DNA of 64,000 nt from Fodinicurvata sp. EGI_FJ10296 (GCF_040712075.1 NZ_JBFCVL010000004.1:62001-126000); one strand, 5' to 3'. Counted from the stretch's first letter, positions 9,503 through 18,408 are shown. A program made the numbers and translations. Notes: a model not told the origin generated them from the letters alone.

Positions 9503-10058
9503 GGAAATTCGAACATTCCTTCAACCGCATCACCCCCTGCCTGATCCAGATCTTTACGGTTGCGACAGGCGCAACGAGATCGCTGGCGATGCGATCGTGC
9601 GGCAAGCCATTCAGAAATGCCAACGCTATGCATCGACGCGGTTTCTCGGGCAGGTCACCAAGACACCGATTGAGTCGCAGCACCCGCTCGCGCTCTTCGG
9701 CATCCGGCGGGACAGTCGCACCGGACGTCGCCTGAAAAGCTTTGGCGGACGGGGCCGAGGCCTCACCGCCCGGTCGGCGGCCTCTCTCGGCGATTGCCCG
9801 GTATCGCAGAAGTGAAACCATCCAGCCTCGCGCCGTCCCCTTCCGCCGATCGAACTTGTCCGACTGGCGCCAGATCTGGACGAAGGTGTCGTGCAGGACG
9901 TCCTCCGCGATCCGGGCGTCGCCGACGATCCGCAGCGCAATGCCAAAGAAATGGGGCGCCAGGACATCGTACAGCCGGTGCAGCGCCCGAGCATCCCCGG
10001 CGGCACACCCGCCGACGAGATCGGCAAGTGGCATCGATGCCACCTGATCGGTCTTCAT
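9492..10058 (-). CDS. ECF RNA polymerase sigma factor, SigK/RpoE-like
   Basis: Extracytoplasmic-function sigma factor, 188 residues from the ATG at 10058. Sigma region 2 includes ALHRLYDVLAPHFFGIALRIVGDARIAEDVLHDTFVQIW; region 4 includes LPEKPRRCIALAFLNGLPHDRIASDL and VATVKIWIRQGVMRLKECS. A frame continues 35 codons upstream but lacks sigma similarity. The 3' end overlaps the anti-sigma gene, the typical arrangement for regulated release after an envelope or oxidative signal. The inducing stress cannot be read from the sequence. Confidence 0.92.
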   Translation of the reverse strand: MKTDQVASMPLADLVGGCAAGDARALHRLYDVLAPHFFGIALRIVGDARIAEDVLHDTFVQIWRQSDKFDRRKGTARGWMVSLLRYRAIAERGRRPGGEASAPSAKAFQATSGATVPPDAEERERVLRLNRCLGDLPEKPRRCIALAFLNGLPHDRIASDLVAPVATVKIWIRQGVMRLKECSNFHGQ

Positions 10059-10196
10059 GTCCGACGCCCCGTTTCTGTCTCCATGACCACCATCGAGTTC
10101 TGCCCATAGACGGCGGTCGTGGGGAGAGTTCACCCACCGCGCGTCATCGGCTGAATACAGCAATGATGGTCATGAATATATTTCAAATGCAATAGA

Positions 10197-11129
10197 TCAG
10201 CCTTCGCCCTCGTCCCCGTCACCGGAAACAGTCGCGTCCTTGCTGGAAGATGCCTGCCGACGACGGGGCGCGCCTCCCTTCCTGCGATCCGAGAGAGCGG
10301 TAACGACACCGTGAAGCGTCCGCACTTCCTGTTCCGTGGGAGATGCCCGGAGAAGCAGACTGCGCAGATTGCGAATCATTGACGGGCGCATGGCCTCGAC
10401 CTTGAAGAAACCGGCATGCTCCAGTTCCCGCTCCAGATGATCGAACAGCCCGATCATCGCCTTGCGCGGTGCGGGCGAGACGTCGCGCCGCCCGGAATGA
10501 GACCACGGAGAGGCATCATCGGAATCGTTGGCACCGCTTTGTGCACCGGCGTCCGGCTGACCGCCTTCCCCGCTCGGCAACGGCCCGCCGACGAGGCCGA
10601 GACACTGCTGCCGCCAGCTCCACGCAGCGACCAGCACCGCCTGCGCCAGATTCAATGACGTGAAATCGGGGTTCAGAGGCATCGTCAACACGGTATCGGC
10701 CAACGCGACGTCGTCGTTGTCCAAACCCGAACGCTCACCCCCGAACAGGAGCCCGGGCCGGTGTCCGACGATTGCCCGATCGTTCAGACGCCTTGCCGCT
10801 TCGACGGGGTCGACAACCGGTTTGACCATATGCCGGGGCCGTGCTGTCGTCGCGAACACTGCGGTGAGGTCGCCGATGGCTTCCGCCGTCGTCTCGAACA
10901 CCAGCGCGCCGTCCAGGACGGCATCGGCCCCGGCGGAATTCGCGACGGCCGCCGGGTTTGGCCAGCCATCGCGCGGCCGGACGAGGCGCAGCTCGCTCCA
11001 GCCGCAGTTCAGCATTGCCCGCGCCGCCGCGCCGATATTCTCGCCAAGCTGCGGCGCAACCAGTACAACAACAGGAGGCGAGACCTGCTGTTCCGCAGGC
11101 GACGCTCCCGACAATGTGGCTGTGCTCAT
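10197..11129 (-). CDS. trmJ: tRNA (cytidine/uridine-32-2'-O)-methyltransferase TrmJ-like
   Basis: SPOUT-class RNA 2'-O-methyltransferase, predicted to methylate tRNA position 32 with S-adenosylmethionine. Family motifs: VVLVAPQLGENIGAAARAMLNCGWSELRLV at residues ~20-50, GLLFGGERSGLDNDD in the middle (motif 2), and MPLNPDFTSLNLAQAVLVAAW (motif 3, forming the SAM knot). The C-terminal half has the usual helical extension plus a Gly/Ser-rich insert near residues 175-210. Its ATG shares one base with the cimA stop (TGATG), so the two genes are coupled. Confidence 0.9.
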   Translation of the reverse strand: MSTATLSGASPAEQQVSPPVVVLVAPQLGENIGAAARAMLNCGWSELRLVRPRDGWPNPAAVANSAGADAVLDGALVFETTAEAIGDLTAVFATTARPRHMVKPVVDPVEAARRLNDRAIVGHRPGLLFGGERSGLDNDDVALADTVLTMPLNPDFTSLNLAQAVLVAAWSWRQQCLGLVGGPLPSGEGGQPDAGAQSGANDSDDASPWSHSGRRDVSPAPRKAMIGLFDHLERELEHAGFFKVEAMRPSMIRNLRSLLLRASPTEQEVRTLHGVVTALSDRRKGGAPRRRQASSSKDATVSGDGDEGEG

Positions 11130-12727
11130 CAGGTAACCGCCGATGCCTGGTCCCGGAACAACTTGTAGGTGAAGCTGTCTAGCAGCGCATCGAACGACGC
11201 ATCGATTATATTCGTCGACACGCCGACCGTCGTCCAGCGGTCCCCGTCGCCATTGACGCTGTCGATGTGAACGCGCGTCGTTGCCCCGGTCGCCTGGGTT
11301 TCGCGCATGATCCGGACCCGATAATCGACCAGCCGCAGCCCTTCCAATTGCGGGTAAAAGTCCAGCAGCGCCTTGCGCAATGCCAGATCGATCGCGTTCA
11401 CGGGACCATTGCCGTCAGCGACCGTATGGCGCATCTCCCGGCCGAGACGAACTTTGACCGTTGCCTCGGATTCCGTCACCAACTCTCCGCGCGCATTGAA
11501 ACGGCGCTCGTCCGTCACCGAAAATCGCTTCAGTTCGAAATAGTCCGGCACCTGTCCGAGTAACCGCCGTGCCAGCATTTCGAAACTCGCTTCGGCGCCA
11601 TCATACGCATATCCGTCGAACTCCCGCTGCTTGACCAGGGCGACAAGCTTGGAGATATTTGCGTGCTGCGGATCGACCTCGACCCCGACGGATCTGAGGC
11701 GGGCCAGAACGTTGGACCGTCCGGCCTGATCACTGACAACGATATGGCGTTTGTTGCCGACCAGGGTCGGGTCGATATGCTCGTATGTCTCCGGCGCCTT
11801 TTCGACAGCTGAAACATGCACGCCGCCCTTATGGGCAAAGGCGCTCTCGCCAACATACGCCGCGTTGCGCTGCGGGGCCCTGTTCATGACATGCTCGTCG
11901 AACCAGCGCGAAAGATGCGTCAATCGCGCGAGTTTCTCCGGTGTCACCCCGCTCTCGAAACCCATCTTGACCATCAGGGTCGGCAGAAGCGAGACCAGAT
12001 TGGCATTGCCGCACCGCTCGCCCAGACCATTCAGAGTGCCCTGGACATGGCGAACGCCCGCGCGCACTGCGGCGAGTGTATTGGCGACGGCATTTTCGGT
12101 ATCGTTATGGGCGTGAATGCCCAGCCGATCAGCGGGAATCCGGGCCGCAACCTCGCGGACGATGGCCTCGACCTCGTCCGGGAGCGTTCCCCCGTTGGTG
12201 TCGCACAGCACCACCCAGCGCGCGCCGGCTTCGTATGCAGCAACCGCGCATTCAAGCGCATAGTCCGGGTTGGCCTTGTACCCGTCGAAGAAATGTTCGC
12301 AGTCGAAGATCGCCTCGCCCTTGCGGTCGTGGGCGGCTGCGATGCTCTCCCGAATGCCGGTGATGTTCTCGTCCCGGCCGATGCCGAGCGCAATGTCGAC
12401 GTGGAAGTCCCATGTCTTGCCGAACAGGCAGATCGTGTCGGCGGAGGAATTGACGACGGCGCTCAATCCGGGATCGTTCTCCACACTCCGTCCGGCGCGC
12501 TTCGTCATGCCGAACGCGGTGAACCGGGCGTGGGAGAGCACCGGCCGGTCGGCAAAAAAGGCATCATCGGTCGGATTGGCGCCGGGCCATCCGCCCTCGA
12601 TATAATCGATACCGATGCGATCGAGCTCGCGGGCGATGGCCTGTTTGTCGGCGACGGAAAAATCCGTACCCTGAGACTGTGCCCCGTCACGAAGAGTCGT
12701 GTCAAAAATATAGATACGTTCTGGCAT
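11129..12727 (-). CDS. cimA: citramalate synthase
   Basis: Member of the isopropylmalate/citramalate synthase family, CimA branch (532 residues). It condenses pyruvate with acetyl-CoA, giving an isoleucine route that bypasses threonine. The DRE-TIM barrel opens with IFDTTLRDGAQSQG; metal-binding HAHNDTENAVANT lies near residue 207; the NGLGERCGNANL signature follows. The C-terminal LeuA-type regulatory domain runs from about residue 395 (RLGREMRHTVADGNGPVNAI). Most likely CimA rather than LeuA because of the GGWPGANPTD and FGMTKR segments. First gene of a pair with trmJ. Confidence 0.92.
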   Translation of the reverse strand: MPERIYIFDTTLRDGAQSQGTDFSVADKQAIARELDRIGIDYIEGGWPGANPTDDAFFADRPVLSHARFTAFGMTKRAGRSVENDPGLSAVVNSSADTICLFGKTWDFHVDIALGIGRDENITGIRESIAAAHDRKGEAIFDCEHFFDGYKANPDYALECAVAAYEAGARWVVLCDTNGGTLPDEVEAIVREVAARIPADRLGIHAHNDTENAVANTLAAVRAGVRHVQGTLNGLGERCGNANLVSLLPTLMVKMGFESGVTPEKLARLTHLSRWFDEHVMNRAPQRNAAYVGESAFAHKGGVHVSAVEKAPETYEHIDPTLVGNKRHIVVSDQAGRSNVLARLRSVGVEVDPQHANISKLVALVKQREFDGYAYDGAEASFEMLARRLLGQVPDYFELKRFSVTDERRFNARGELVTESEATVKVRLGREMRHTVADGNGPVNAIDLALRKALLDFYPQLEGLRLVDYRVRIMRETQATGATTRVHIDSVNGDGDRWTTVGVSTNIIDASFDALLDSFTYKLFRDQASAVT

Positions 12728-12835
12728 GATCGGTCATCCGAATATCGTCGACACGGGGGCGAACCGCCGCCCATGCACTGGCACAGGTCAGGTTAGCGGC
12801 TGCACCACGTCATCAACATGGCCCAAAAGGGAATG

Positions 12836-12858
12836 GGCGGCCCCATTTGGCGGCCGCC
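12836..12858 (-). terminator. probable terminator downstream of cysS
   Basis: GGCGGCC and GGCCGCC arms, extended inwards by CCA/TGG with one bulged base. On the minus strand a weak T-run (CCCTTTTGG) follows about seven bases after the stem. It lies just beyond the cysS stop and before cimA transcription begins. Confidence 0.6.
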
Positions 12859-12867
12859 GCGGGAAAA

Positions 12868-14253
12868 TCAGTTCCGCTTCCACGTCGTACCGGTCGGACC
12901 ATCCTCAAGGATGACGCCCTGATCGGCCAACGTGTCCCTAATTCGATCGGCCTCCTTGAAATCACGCGTCTTTCGAGCCTCCTGACGCGCCACGATCATT
13001 GCCTCGATCTCCTCTGTCCCTGGTCCATCCGCGGCCGGCATCTGCTGGAACCAGGCCTCCGGGTCCACCGTCAGCAGGCCCATGTGATTGGCCTGCGACC
13101 GAAGCAGGCCGACCAATCGTCGTGCTTCATCACCGCTTGCACGGTTCACCGCCCCCGCGGTTTCGTGAAGCGCCGCCATTGCCTGTGGTGTATTCAGATC
13201 GTCATTCAACGCCCGGATCACCGGATCGTCCGGCGCCAGGGGCAATACGTCCGGGCCAGCCGCCGTGTCCACCTGGTGGCGGAGGGCTCCGTACAGCCGA
13301 TCGAGCGACGCTTTTGCCTGACGCAAACCGTCCTCTGTGAAGTCGAGCGGTTGCCGGTACTGGGCCGACAGCAACACCATGCGTATCACTTCGCCGGGCC
13401 ACTGGTCGCGCAGATCGTGAACCGTGCGGAAATTGCCCAGCGATTTCGACATCTTCTCGCCCTCGACCATGACATATCCGTTATGGATCCAGCAACGGGC
13501 CATTGCGTCAGTGCCGTGGGCGCAGCGGCTCTGCGCGATCTCGTTCTCGTGGTGAGGAAAAATCAGATCCTGGCCGCCGCCGTGGATGTCGAATGTCGCA
13601 CCGAGATGCCGGGCCGACATGGCCGAACATTCGATATGCCAACCCGGCCGGCCGCGCCCCCAGGGACTGTCCCAGCCAGGAGCGCCGGGCTCGGCCGGCT
13701 TCCAAAGCACGAAATCGGCAGGGTCCTTCTTGTACGATGCGACCTCGACCCGCGCGCCGGCAATCTGCCCGTCACGATCGCGACGGGACAATGCGCCATA
13801 GTCCGGCATGGACGGCACATTGAACAGGACATGACCGTCGGCGGCATAGGCATGCCCCCGCTCGATCAGCCGTGAAATCATGGCGATCATATCGTCAATA
13901 TGGGCTGTAGCGCGCGGTTCGATATCCGGGTCCAGTGCGCCGATCGCGCGCATATCCTCCTGATAGGCCGCTGTCGTTCGCGTCGTGATCAGGTCGATCG
14001 ATTCGCCCGTTCTGCGTGATGCTTCGATGATCTTGTCGTCCACATCGGTGATGTTCCGGACATAGGTCACCCGGGGGTACAGATACCGAAGGTGACGATA
14101 AAGAACGTCGAAAACCACGACCGGCCGCGCATTGCCGATATGGGCGAAATCGTAGACCGTGGGACCGCAAACATACATTCGGATGTGGTCCGGATCGATC
14201 GGCGCGAACGGCTCCTTGCGGCCCGTCAACGTGTTCGTCAGCATCAAGGACAC
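12868..14253 (-). CDS. cysS: cysteinyl-tRNA synthetase
   Basis: Class I aminoacyl-tRNA synthetase charging tRNA-Cys. The 461-residue protein shows MYVCGPTVYDFAHIGNARP at residues ~26-44 (zinc Cys and HIGH motif), YVRNITDVDDKII, WHIECSAM with further zinc ligands near residue 210, HHENEIAQS, and the KMSKSLGNF motif near 270. The C-terminal anticodon-binding helices end with KEADRIRDTLADQGVILED. An internal Met four codons in is an alternative start. It follows gltX by 46 bases, likely the same transcript. Confidence 0.97.
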   Translation of the reverse strand: MSLMLTNTLTGRKEPFAPIDPDHIRMYVCGPTVYDFAHIGNARPVVVFDVLYRHLRYLYPRVTYVRNITDVDDKIIEASRRTGESIDLITTRTTAAYQEDMRAIGALDPDIEPRATAHIDDMIAMISRLIERGHAYAADGHVLFNVPSMPDYGALSRRDRDGQIAGARVEVASYKKDPADFVLWKPAEPGAPGWDSPWGRGRPGWHIECSAMSARHLGATFDIHGGGQDLIFPHHENEIAQSRCAHGTDAMARCWIHNGYVMVEGEKMSKSLGNFRTVHDLRDQWPGEVIRMVLLSAQYRQPLDFTEDGLRQAKASLDRLYGALRHQVDTAAGPDVLPLAPDDPVIRALNDDLNTPQAMAALHETAGAVNRASGDEARRLVGLLRSQANHMGLLTVDPEAWFQQMPAADGPGTEEIEAMIVARQEARKTRDFKEADRIRDTLADQGVILEDGPTGTTWKRN

Positions 14254-14299
14254 GGCCGTCCCCCCTCAAGCATGGAATTCTTCGACGCTCGACCGGGCA

Positions 14300-15640
14300 T
14301 CAGGCGCGACGGCCGGAAAGCCGATCCAGGGTCCGGTCGCGGCCGATCAGCACCAGCAATTCGGCCAGTTCAGGTCCGTGCTGACGCCCTGTCAGCGCCA
14401 TCCGCAACGGCATGAACAGCGACTTGCCCTTGCGCCCGGTGGCTTCCTTGATTGCGCCGGTCCATTGCGCCCAGGTCTGCGCCGTCCACGGTTCCGGCGG
14501 CAGCAGCTCCGCCGCCGCATGGGCGAATTCCTCGTCCTCGATAACCGGTTCGATCGGCTCCTTGGCGATCGCCCACCATTCGCCCGCCTCCTTTATCCGG
14601 GAGATATTCGGCCGGACCGCCGCCCAGAATGCCTCGTCGGCCTCGGGCAGGCCAGCGGCGATCAGCCCGTCGCGCGCGCGCTCGAAGCTCATTCCATGGA
14701 CGATGCGGGCATTGATCCGCAGCAGTTCCGCGATATCGAACCTCGCGGTCGCCCGCCCGAACCGGGCAAAGTCGAACGTCGCTACCAGCGCATCGATATC
14801 CTCGACCGGCTCGACCGGATCCGACGTACCGATGCGGGCAAGCAGGCTCCTCAGCGCCGCAGGCTCGATACCCTCGTCGTCTCTGAGGTCTCCCAGCGAC
14901 ATGCTGCCGCCGCGCTTGGACAGCCCCTGGCCATCTGCGGCCGACAATAGCGCCAGATGGGCAAACCGGGGTATCGGCGCATCCAGCGCCTCGAACATCT
15001 GGATATGCGTGGCCGTGTTGGACACATGGTCTTCTCCACGCACCACATCGGTAACACCCATATCGATATCGTCGATAACGGAACAGATGTGATAGAGCGG
15101 AGAACCGTCCTCTCGGATGACGACTGGATCGCTGAGATCGGCGCCGGAGAACGATATCGGCCCGCGGACCAGATCCGTCCAGGCGATCGGCGTCGGTTCC
15201 AGTCTGAAGCGCCAATGGGGACTGCGGCCTTCAGCCTCGAACGCCTGGCGCTCGGAAGCAGAAAGCGACAGAGCCGCCCGGTCATACAGGGGCGGGAGGC
15301 CACGAGACAGCAGACTGGCGCGCTTCAGCGCAAGTTCTTCTTCGGACTCGTAGCAAGGATAAATGCGCCCGGACGATTTCAGCCGTTCGATCGTGTCAGC
15401 GTAACGGTCCACGCGCGCCGATTGCCGCTGCTCCTGATCCCAATCCAGACCCAGCCACGCCAGGTCGTCACGGATGGCGTCTACATAAGCTTCGCTGGAC
15501 CGATTGGTATCGGTATCGTCGAAGCGCAGAATACAGGTTCCGGCTCGTTTGCGGCCATGAAGCCACGTCACCAGTGCGGTGCGGGCATTGCCCACATGCA
15601 ATCTGCCGGTAGGGCTGGGAGCGAAACGCACGACTGTCAT
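14300..15640 (-). CDS. gltX: glutamyl-tRNA synthetase
   Basis: Class I synthetase charging tRNA-Glu (and probably tRNA-Gln, as commonly in alphaproteobacteria that use GatCAB). The 446 residues start with MTVVRFAPSPTGRLHVGNARTAL (HIGH-type motif); FDDTDTNRS and YPCYESEEEL follow; the KMSKS equivalent is GLSKRGG near residue 235. A frame continues 30 codons upstream but is not family-like, so 15640 is the start. The short length fits the second GltX form (GltX2-like) found in many alphaproteobacteria, so another copy may exist elsewhere. Confidence 0.95.
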   Translation of the reverse strand: MTVVRFAPSPTGRLHVGNARTALVTWLHGRKRAGTCILRFDDTDTNRSSEAYVDAIRDDLAWLGLDWDQEQRQSARVDRYADTIERLKSSGRIYPCYESEEELALKRASLLSRGLPPLYDRAALSLSASERQAFEAEGRSPHWRFRLEPTPIAWTDLVRGPISFSGADLSDPVVIREDGSPLYHICSVIDDIDMGVTDVVRGEDHVSNTATHIQMFEALDAPIPRFAHLALLSAADGQGLSKRGGSMSLGDLRDDEGIEPAALRSLLARIGTSDPVEPVEDIDALVATFDFARFGRATARFDIAELLRINARIVHGMSFERARDGLIAAGLPEADEAFWAAVRPNISRIKEAGEWWAIAKEPIEPVIEDEEFAHAAAELLPPEPWTAQTWAQWTGAIKEATGRKGKSLFMPLRMALTGRQHGPELAELLVLIGRDRTLDRLSGRRA

Positions 15641-15722
15641 GGATCTTCTAACGGCAGTTGGTGGCGAGCGGACCAGATACCACAGGCCGCGGTAACAAGG
15701 AACCCTCTGCCCGCGGTAAGTT

Positions 15723-15747
15723 GTTCGCACATGACGTGTATGCGAAC
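15723..15747. promoter_or_regulatory. 25-bp palindrome upstream of gltX, candidate operator
   Basis: GTTCGCA and TGCGAAC form perfect 7-bp arms around 11 bases. It lies ~80 bases upstream of the gltX start in the divergent region shared with the winged-helix regulator gene. Arm length and spacing suit binding of a dimeric regulator, but the protein is unknown. Confidence 0.45.
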
Positions 15748-15769
15748 CAAATTAAACGCAAATTTGATT

Positions 15770-15784
15770 GCGCTATATTAGCGC
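15770..15784. promoter_or_regulatory. 15-bp palindrome in the gltX/regulator intergenic region
   Basis: GCGCTA-TAT-TAGCGC, perfect 6-bp arms with a three-base centre, in an AT-rich patch 23 bases from the larger palindrome. It could be an operator or part of a promoter. The remaining ~375 bases between the two genes show no gene. Confidence 0.35.
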
Positions 15785-16016
15785 CATCTGATAGCGTTCG
15801 GGGATTGATTTCAACGTTCCGGCTGCGCCCTTGGTGACTGCCGGATTTCCTTCCGCCGGCAGCCGTTAGCCGTACTGGGGCAACAACTGCTGGTGTCGCC
15901 TGCATTGCGGGTGGAGAGCGGGATCAGAAGACAAGCCGGAAGGAGCCGCAATCATCGACCCCGTAATTCCGAGGCAACCCGTCCAGGATGCCGGAGATCA
16001 CGCCTCCGGGGAGCAA

Positions 16017-16487
16017 ATGGGCATCGAAGCCGACGAACGCCGGCTCTTCGTGCTGCAATGCCTGCGCTGGGTTGAAGATTACGAACGCCGCCTTTTCGGC
16101 CGCCTCGTCGACCGACCGACAATGGAGATTCTTCGATTCGTCGCCGAGCGCCATCTGCAACAGCGCGACGTGTTTGTGCAGGATATCGTCGTCTTCACCG
16201 GCGGTTACTACATCTCGGCGTCCAAGAAATTGAGTCTCTTTGAAGAGCGCGGCCTCATACGCCGTGAGAAAGACACGGTAGACGGCCGCCGAACCCGGAT
16301 CGTCGTATCAGAGAAATTCTCCGAACTTCTGGAATCCTATCTCGACACGCTGCACCGGCTGGGCGCTGCCTTCGCAATGCTGGAAACACGCGCGGTCGCC
16401 AATTCCGGCGAACCGGCTGATGAAACCGAGTTTTCGGAGATTGCCAGGCATTTTGCACGGGTGCGAGCCGGCAGAACCGAAGAATAG
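16017..16487 (+). CDS. winged-helix (MarR-like) transcriptional regulator
   Basis: 156-residue DNA-binding protein. A winged helix spans about residues 35-105: PTMEILRFVAERHLQQRDVFVQDIV, then GGYYISASKKLSLFEERGLIRREKD as the recognition helix, and DGRRTRIVVSEKFSELLESYL as the wing and dimer helix. The order resembles MarR-type regulators, although the N-terminal helix is short. CGGGGAG lies about five bases before the ATG, a tight but usable site. It is divergent from gltX across an intergenic region with two palindromes. Ligand and targets unknown. Confidence 0.75.
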   Translation: MGIEADERRLFVLQCLRWVEDYERRLFGRLVDRPTMEILRFVAERHLQQRDVFVQDIVVFTGGYYISASKKLSLFEERGLIRREKDTVDGRRTRIVVSEKFSELLESYLDTLHRLGAAFAMLETRAVANSGEPADETEFSEIARHFARVRAGRTEE

Positions 16488-17041
16488 AATCCTATCGTTC
16501 CTTTCCCAGGCGGCCGGCAGATGCTTGCCCAACTGCGAAAAGTGGAATGAATATCGGATGCCGCCGGCACGGAAATCGACCCCCGCAAACCCGACGTCAA
16601 ACATCGCCAAGTGCAGAGCGAACCAGTGCACGATTCTGCACCTAACGCGAAAATATCATGTTTATTAAAGGTAAATTCCGAAGACTCGCGCCCACGTCGT
16701 GGGGTGGGCTTTTCGCAGCATCGCAGGCGCGACGAATCCGTACAAAAATTCTCACGTGTTATGATATTCAACATATGACCATCAGCGGATGATCGTACAT
16801 TATTTTTATTACTAAATACCGATCATTACCACATTCTTCATATTGCCAATGTCGATCTTTTTCCGATTTTTCGTGATATCGTTCCTATATTTTCCGGTAC
16901 GTATAACTGAATTTCCAATATTCTCTATAAATTGACTTATTATACAGGCAGTTAGCGCGCTCATTTTTCCCCGTCTGGGAAAAAATATCGATAAGTATCT
17001 TAAACATCGCGTCACCGCCAGCGATGTCTTAACTAAACCGA
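16488..17041. other. AT-rich non-coding island upstream of mucR
   Basis: More than 550 bases without a credible gene. From about 16660 onward the sequence is far richer in A and T than the neighbourhood, with many TpA steps. Short open frames here lack ribosome binding sites and family similarity. MucR proteins bind AT-rich, TpA-containing DNA and repress their own promoters, so this is a plausible MucR binding region. Confidence 0.55.
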
Positions 17042-17070
17042 TTGAAATATCCTCTGTTACAAGCTATAGA
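17042..17070 (+). promoter_or_regulatory. probable mucR promoter
   Basis: TTGAAA (five of six consensus bases) and TATAGA separated by 17 bases, in the AT-rich island ~75 bases before the mucR ATG. The expected transcript start near 17077 leaves a ~67-base leader. Confidence 0.6.
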
Positions 17071-17143
17071 TGTTTGAAGTTGGAGGTGTGATACGATCCA
17101 AAAAAGTGAGAATTCTTTCCCGCCACAACGGAAACAGAAGTCG

Positions 17144-17611
17144 ATGAATCTGAGAGACGAGAGACAGGATAGCCCGGCACGGGACGAGAATAACCAAGAC
17201 AGCCTGATCAGGATGACAGCCCTGATCACTGCGTCTTATGTCGCGAAGAACCCAGTCGCGCCGACTGACCTTCCGTCCCTGGTGCACAACGTACACCAGG
17301 CACTGGCCTGGCTCGGCGATACGCCATCCCAGGAACCCCCCAGACAGCAGAAACCCGCTGTTCCGATCAAACGCAGCGTTCAACCCGACTATATCGTTTG
17401 CCTTGAGGACGGCCGCAAATTGCAGATGCTGAAGCGGCATCTCCGGACCCAGTACAACATGACCCCGGAAGACTATCGTGCGAAGTGGAACTTGCCGCAC
17501 GATTATCCAATGGTTGCGCCCAATTACTCGCAGAAGCGGTCAAGCTTCGCCAAATCCATCGGACTTGGAACGAGCGCCACCAAGCCAGCTCAGAAGCACA
17601 AACGTCGCTAG
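17144..17611 (+). CDS. mucR: MucR/Ros family transcriptional regulator
   Basis: Global DNA-binding regulator typical of alphaproteobacteria, 155 residues. The N-terminal half (about 20-60) matches the MucR oligomerisation region; the DNA-binding part is CLEDGRKLQMLKRHLRTQYN followed by TPEDYRAKWNLPHDYPMVAP. The zinc pattern is C86-x2-D89-x9-H99-x4-Y104, so the second Cys and last His of Ros are replaced. Some MucR-like proteins tolerate loss of zinc ligands. The leader carries a strong GGAGG at 17082-17086 far from the ATG, while the site next to the ATG is weak. Confidence 0.92.
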   Translation: MNLRDERQDSPARDENNQDSLIRMTALITASYVAKNPVAPTDLPSLVHNVHQALAWLGDTPSQEPPRQQKPAVPIKRSVQPDYIVCLEDGRKLQMLKRHLRTQYNMTPEDYRAKWNLPHDYPMVAPNYSQKRSSFAKSIGLGTSATKPAQKHKRR

Positions 17612-17840
17612 GCACAGCCGAACTGGCGCTAATTTTTGCAGGTGCGGCGAAGGGGCGACCGAGCCACTCGGTCGGCCACAATGACCTTTCCCGGCCCGCC
17701 ACGAAACCGCTCGTCGCGATCACGAAACCAGCCGCACCATTGCAGGTCATGGCCGCAAGCGCCCGACGGCTCACTGCAGCATCACAGAAGGCCTTCCGGT
17801 AGCCGAGATCTCCGGGAGCGCCCTGCCAGTGATTCCCGTC

Positions 17841-18146
17841 TCAGCCGCAGCGGACGGCGCGAATAACCTCGTTGCGATCAAGCTCGAAGTTTATCCGCTC
17901 CGGATTGAACTCCATGGTCACGGCTTTGTTGGGTCGAATAACTCTCATGAATCGCGCGTTGGCGTCCTCCCACGCGCGATCGATGATTTCATCGGTCGCG
18001 GTAAGTCCGACTGACCAGGCGGCGGAGCGTGCGTCGCAATTCGTGGCGATCGGCTCTCGCGGCGGCGGATCGGTGACCGGCGTTGAGATACAGCCGGCCA
18101 ACAGGATCGTTGTTGCGAGCGACGCAGTGCTGAAAAGGCGAATCAT
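17841..18146 (-). CDS. peptidase inhibitor I78 family lipoprotein
   Basis: 101-residue lipoprotein. The signal peptide ends in the lipobox LLAGC (Cys about residue 18). The mature part follows the I78 pattern: NCDARSAAWSVGLTATDEII, then RVIRPNKAVTMEFNPERINFELD and RAVRCG at the end, with two cysteines likely forming a disulfide. I78 proteins are small inhibitors of serine peptidases. The ATG at 18146 starts the signal peptide; longer upstream frames are not family-like. Sits alone between mucR and the tRNA-Glu gene. Confidence 0.85.
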   Translation of the reverse strand: MIRLFSTASLATTILLAGCISTPVTDPPPREPIATNCDARSAAWSVGLTATDEIIDRAWEDANARFMRVIRPNKAVTMEFNPERINFELDRNEVIRAVRCG

Positions 18147-18332
18147 GACGGTACCCCATAAAAATTGGGCTGACAGGGGTACGATTATAACCGAAACGCC
18201 GTTTCCGCAGCGTGACAAAGGGTGGCCGCTGCCCAACTCATTTGGTCTTGATATTGAGGCATTGGTACGCACACCGAAGCGACAACCCGCTTATCAGCCG
18301 AGCATTCCTGCGCCATATGGCGCGTCGGAAGC

Positions 18333-18408
18333 TGGCGTCCCCTAGGGGATTCGAACCCCTGTTGCCGCCGTGAAAGGGCGGTGTCCTAGGCCTCTAGACG
18401 AAGGGGAC
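18333..18408 (-). tRNA. tRNA-Glu(TTC)
   Basis: 76-base minus-strand cloverleaf. The acceptor stem GTCCCCT/AGGGGAC is perfect, the anticodon stem CCGCC/GGCGG encloses the loop CTTTCAC (anticodon TTC), and the T arm is CAGGGGTTCGAATCCCCTA. Discriminator G and an encoded CCA end the gene. Nearly identical to the tRNA-Glu(CTC) gene at 45720. Confidence 0.97.

Noticed and set aside
15641-15730. 30-codon N-terminal extension of gltX
   Set aside because: Not conserved in the family and overlaps the palindromic region; the ATG at 15640 begins the normal GltX sequence.
16337-17015. Minus-strand open frames in the AT-rich island upstream of mucR
   Set aside because: They cross the end of the winged-helix gene or lie in AT-rich DNA, have no ribosome binding sites and show no family features.
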